Source of the DNA: Pseudomonadota bacterium
Lineage (GTDB): Bacteria; Desulfobacterota; Syntrophia; Syntrophales; UBA5619
Direction of reading: 5' to 3'
Assembly (NCBI GenBank): GCA_018896355.1
Contig: JAHIMW010000079.1
Coordinates: forward strand, 1 to 6,502
Length of the DNA stretch: 6,502 nucleotides
The position numbers were made by a program, and so were the translations under genes. Below the pieces are notes generated by a model that was not told the DNA's origin, ran no database searches, and saw only the letters and a list, made by a program, of their open reading frames with translations. Positions within the stretch are counted from its first letter, which is position 1; the number at the start of each line of letters is the position of its first letter. Below are positions 6,299 through 6,502 of this stretch, piece after piece.

Positions 6299-6502
6299 GT
6301 GATTTCTGACAAATTGATGAAGAATGTTTTGCTCGTATTCGTCATAACCATCATGACATGTTGCTTTTTTCCAGTAAACGCTGGAGCTGCATCAGATGGA
6401 CCCGTTGATAACTACAAAGCGGAGAAACAGCGCATTGACCAGCAGTGGTTGATGATGAAGTCACAAATTGATGATCAATGGGATGCCATGCAAAAGGCGC
6501 AG
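6299..6502 (+). CDS. Exported protein with 11-residue repeat, partial (3' end outside window)
   Basis: Only the first 68 codons are visible and I do not recognise a named family. The frame opens at 6290, after a TGA at 6287-6289. GTG 6299 has a weak GAG (6288-6290) 8 nt upstream. ATG 6317 gives a cleaner signal peptide but no ribosome site. A signal peptide is clear: MKNVLLVFVITIMTCCFFP, then VNAGAAS, with probable signal-peptidase I cleavage near residue 28-31 of the GTG form. The Cys pair follows IMT, a poor lipobox, so a lipoprotein is unlikely. The mature part starts polar (DGPVDNYKAEKQ) and then repeats every 11 residues: IDQQW at 46-50 and IDDQW at 57-61, with Met at 53 and 64. This suggests a right-handed or hendecad helical coiled coil. 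Base and codon use is AT-richer than in the operon. It is on the same strand but over 400 bp downstream, so it is probably a separate transcription unit with an unknown role. Confidence 0.7.
   Translation, partial: MISDKLMKNVLLVFVITIMTCCFFPVNAGAASDGPVDNYKAEKQRIDQQWLMMKSQIDDQWDAMQKAQ

Noticed and set aside
6040..6354. Minus-strand frame of 104 codons overlapping the start of the exported-protein gene
   Set aside because: No ribosome site stands out, the product has no recognisable features, and it runs antisense to a clear signal peptide.

Overview
The window carries one complete, tightly packed five-gene efflux operon on the + strand (about 210 to 5877). It is followed by a compositionally different, AT-richer intergenic stretch and the 5' end of a secreted or periplasmic protein gene that runs off the right edge. 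The operon DNA is GC-rich with strong C/G third-position bias. The encoded system is diderm: outer-membrane channel, periplasmic adaptor, inner-membrane ABC permeases. Together with the C/G-run REP-like hairpins at 1-113 and 1475-1510, this suggests a GC-rich Gram-negative such as a Desulfobacterota (deltaproteobacterial) lineage. That placement is inference from style, not from a marker gene.

Layout. 1-113: two REP-like C/G-rich hairpins in head-to-head orientation. 210-1451: TolC-family outer-membrane efflux protein. 1444-1537: a 94-bp composite palindrome with 26-bp perfect inverted ends enclosing a third copy of the same C/G-rich REP; it overlaps the tolC stop codon and fills the gap to the next gene. 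1554-2774: HlyD/MacA-type periplasmic adaptor. 2771-3454: MacB/LolD-type ABC ATPase. 3438-4652 and 4654-5877: two paralogous MacB/FtsX-type permeases. 5878-6298: non-coding stretch with a candidate promoter flanked by an AT-rich inverted repeat, a near-palindrome and a GC-rich hairpin. 6299-6502: start of an exported protein with an 11-residue repeat, truncated by the window.

How the genes work together: the ATPase and the two permeases would form a heterodimeric, split version of MacB in the inner membrane. The adaptor would bridge the periplasm and the TolC-like protein would provide the outer-membrane exit, giving a MacAB-TolC-like tripartite pump. The substrate cannot be read from the sequence. 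Gene junctions from adaptor to last permease overlap or touch (ATGA overlap, 17-nt overlap, 1-nt gap), so translation is probably coupled. The only loose junction, tolC to adaptor, is where the palindromic element sits.

I see no clearly new enzyme or defence system here. The most unusual items are the nested palindrome that rewrites the tolC end inside the operon, and the regulatory-looking DNA and unrecognised repeat protein at the right end.
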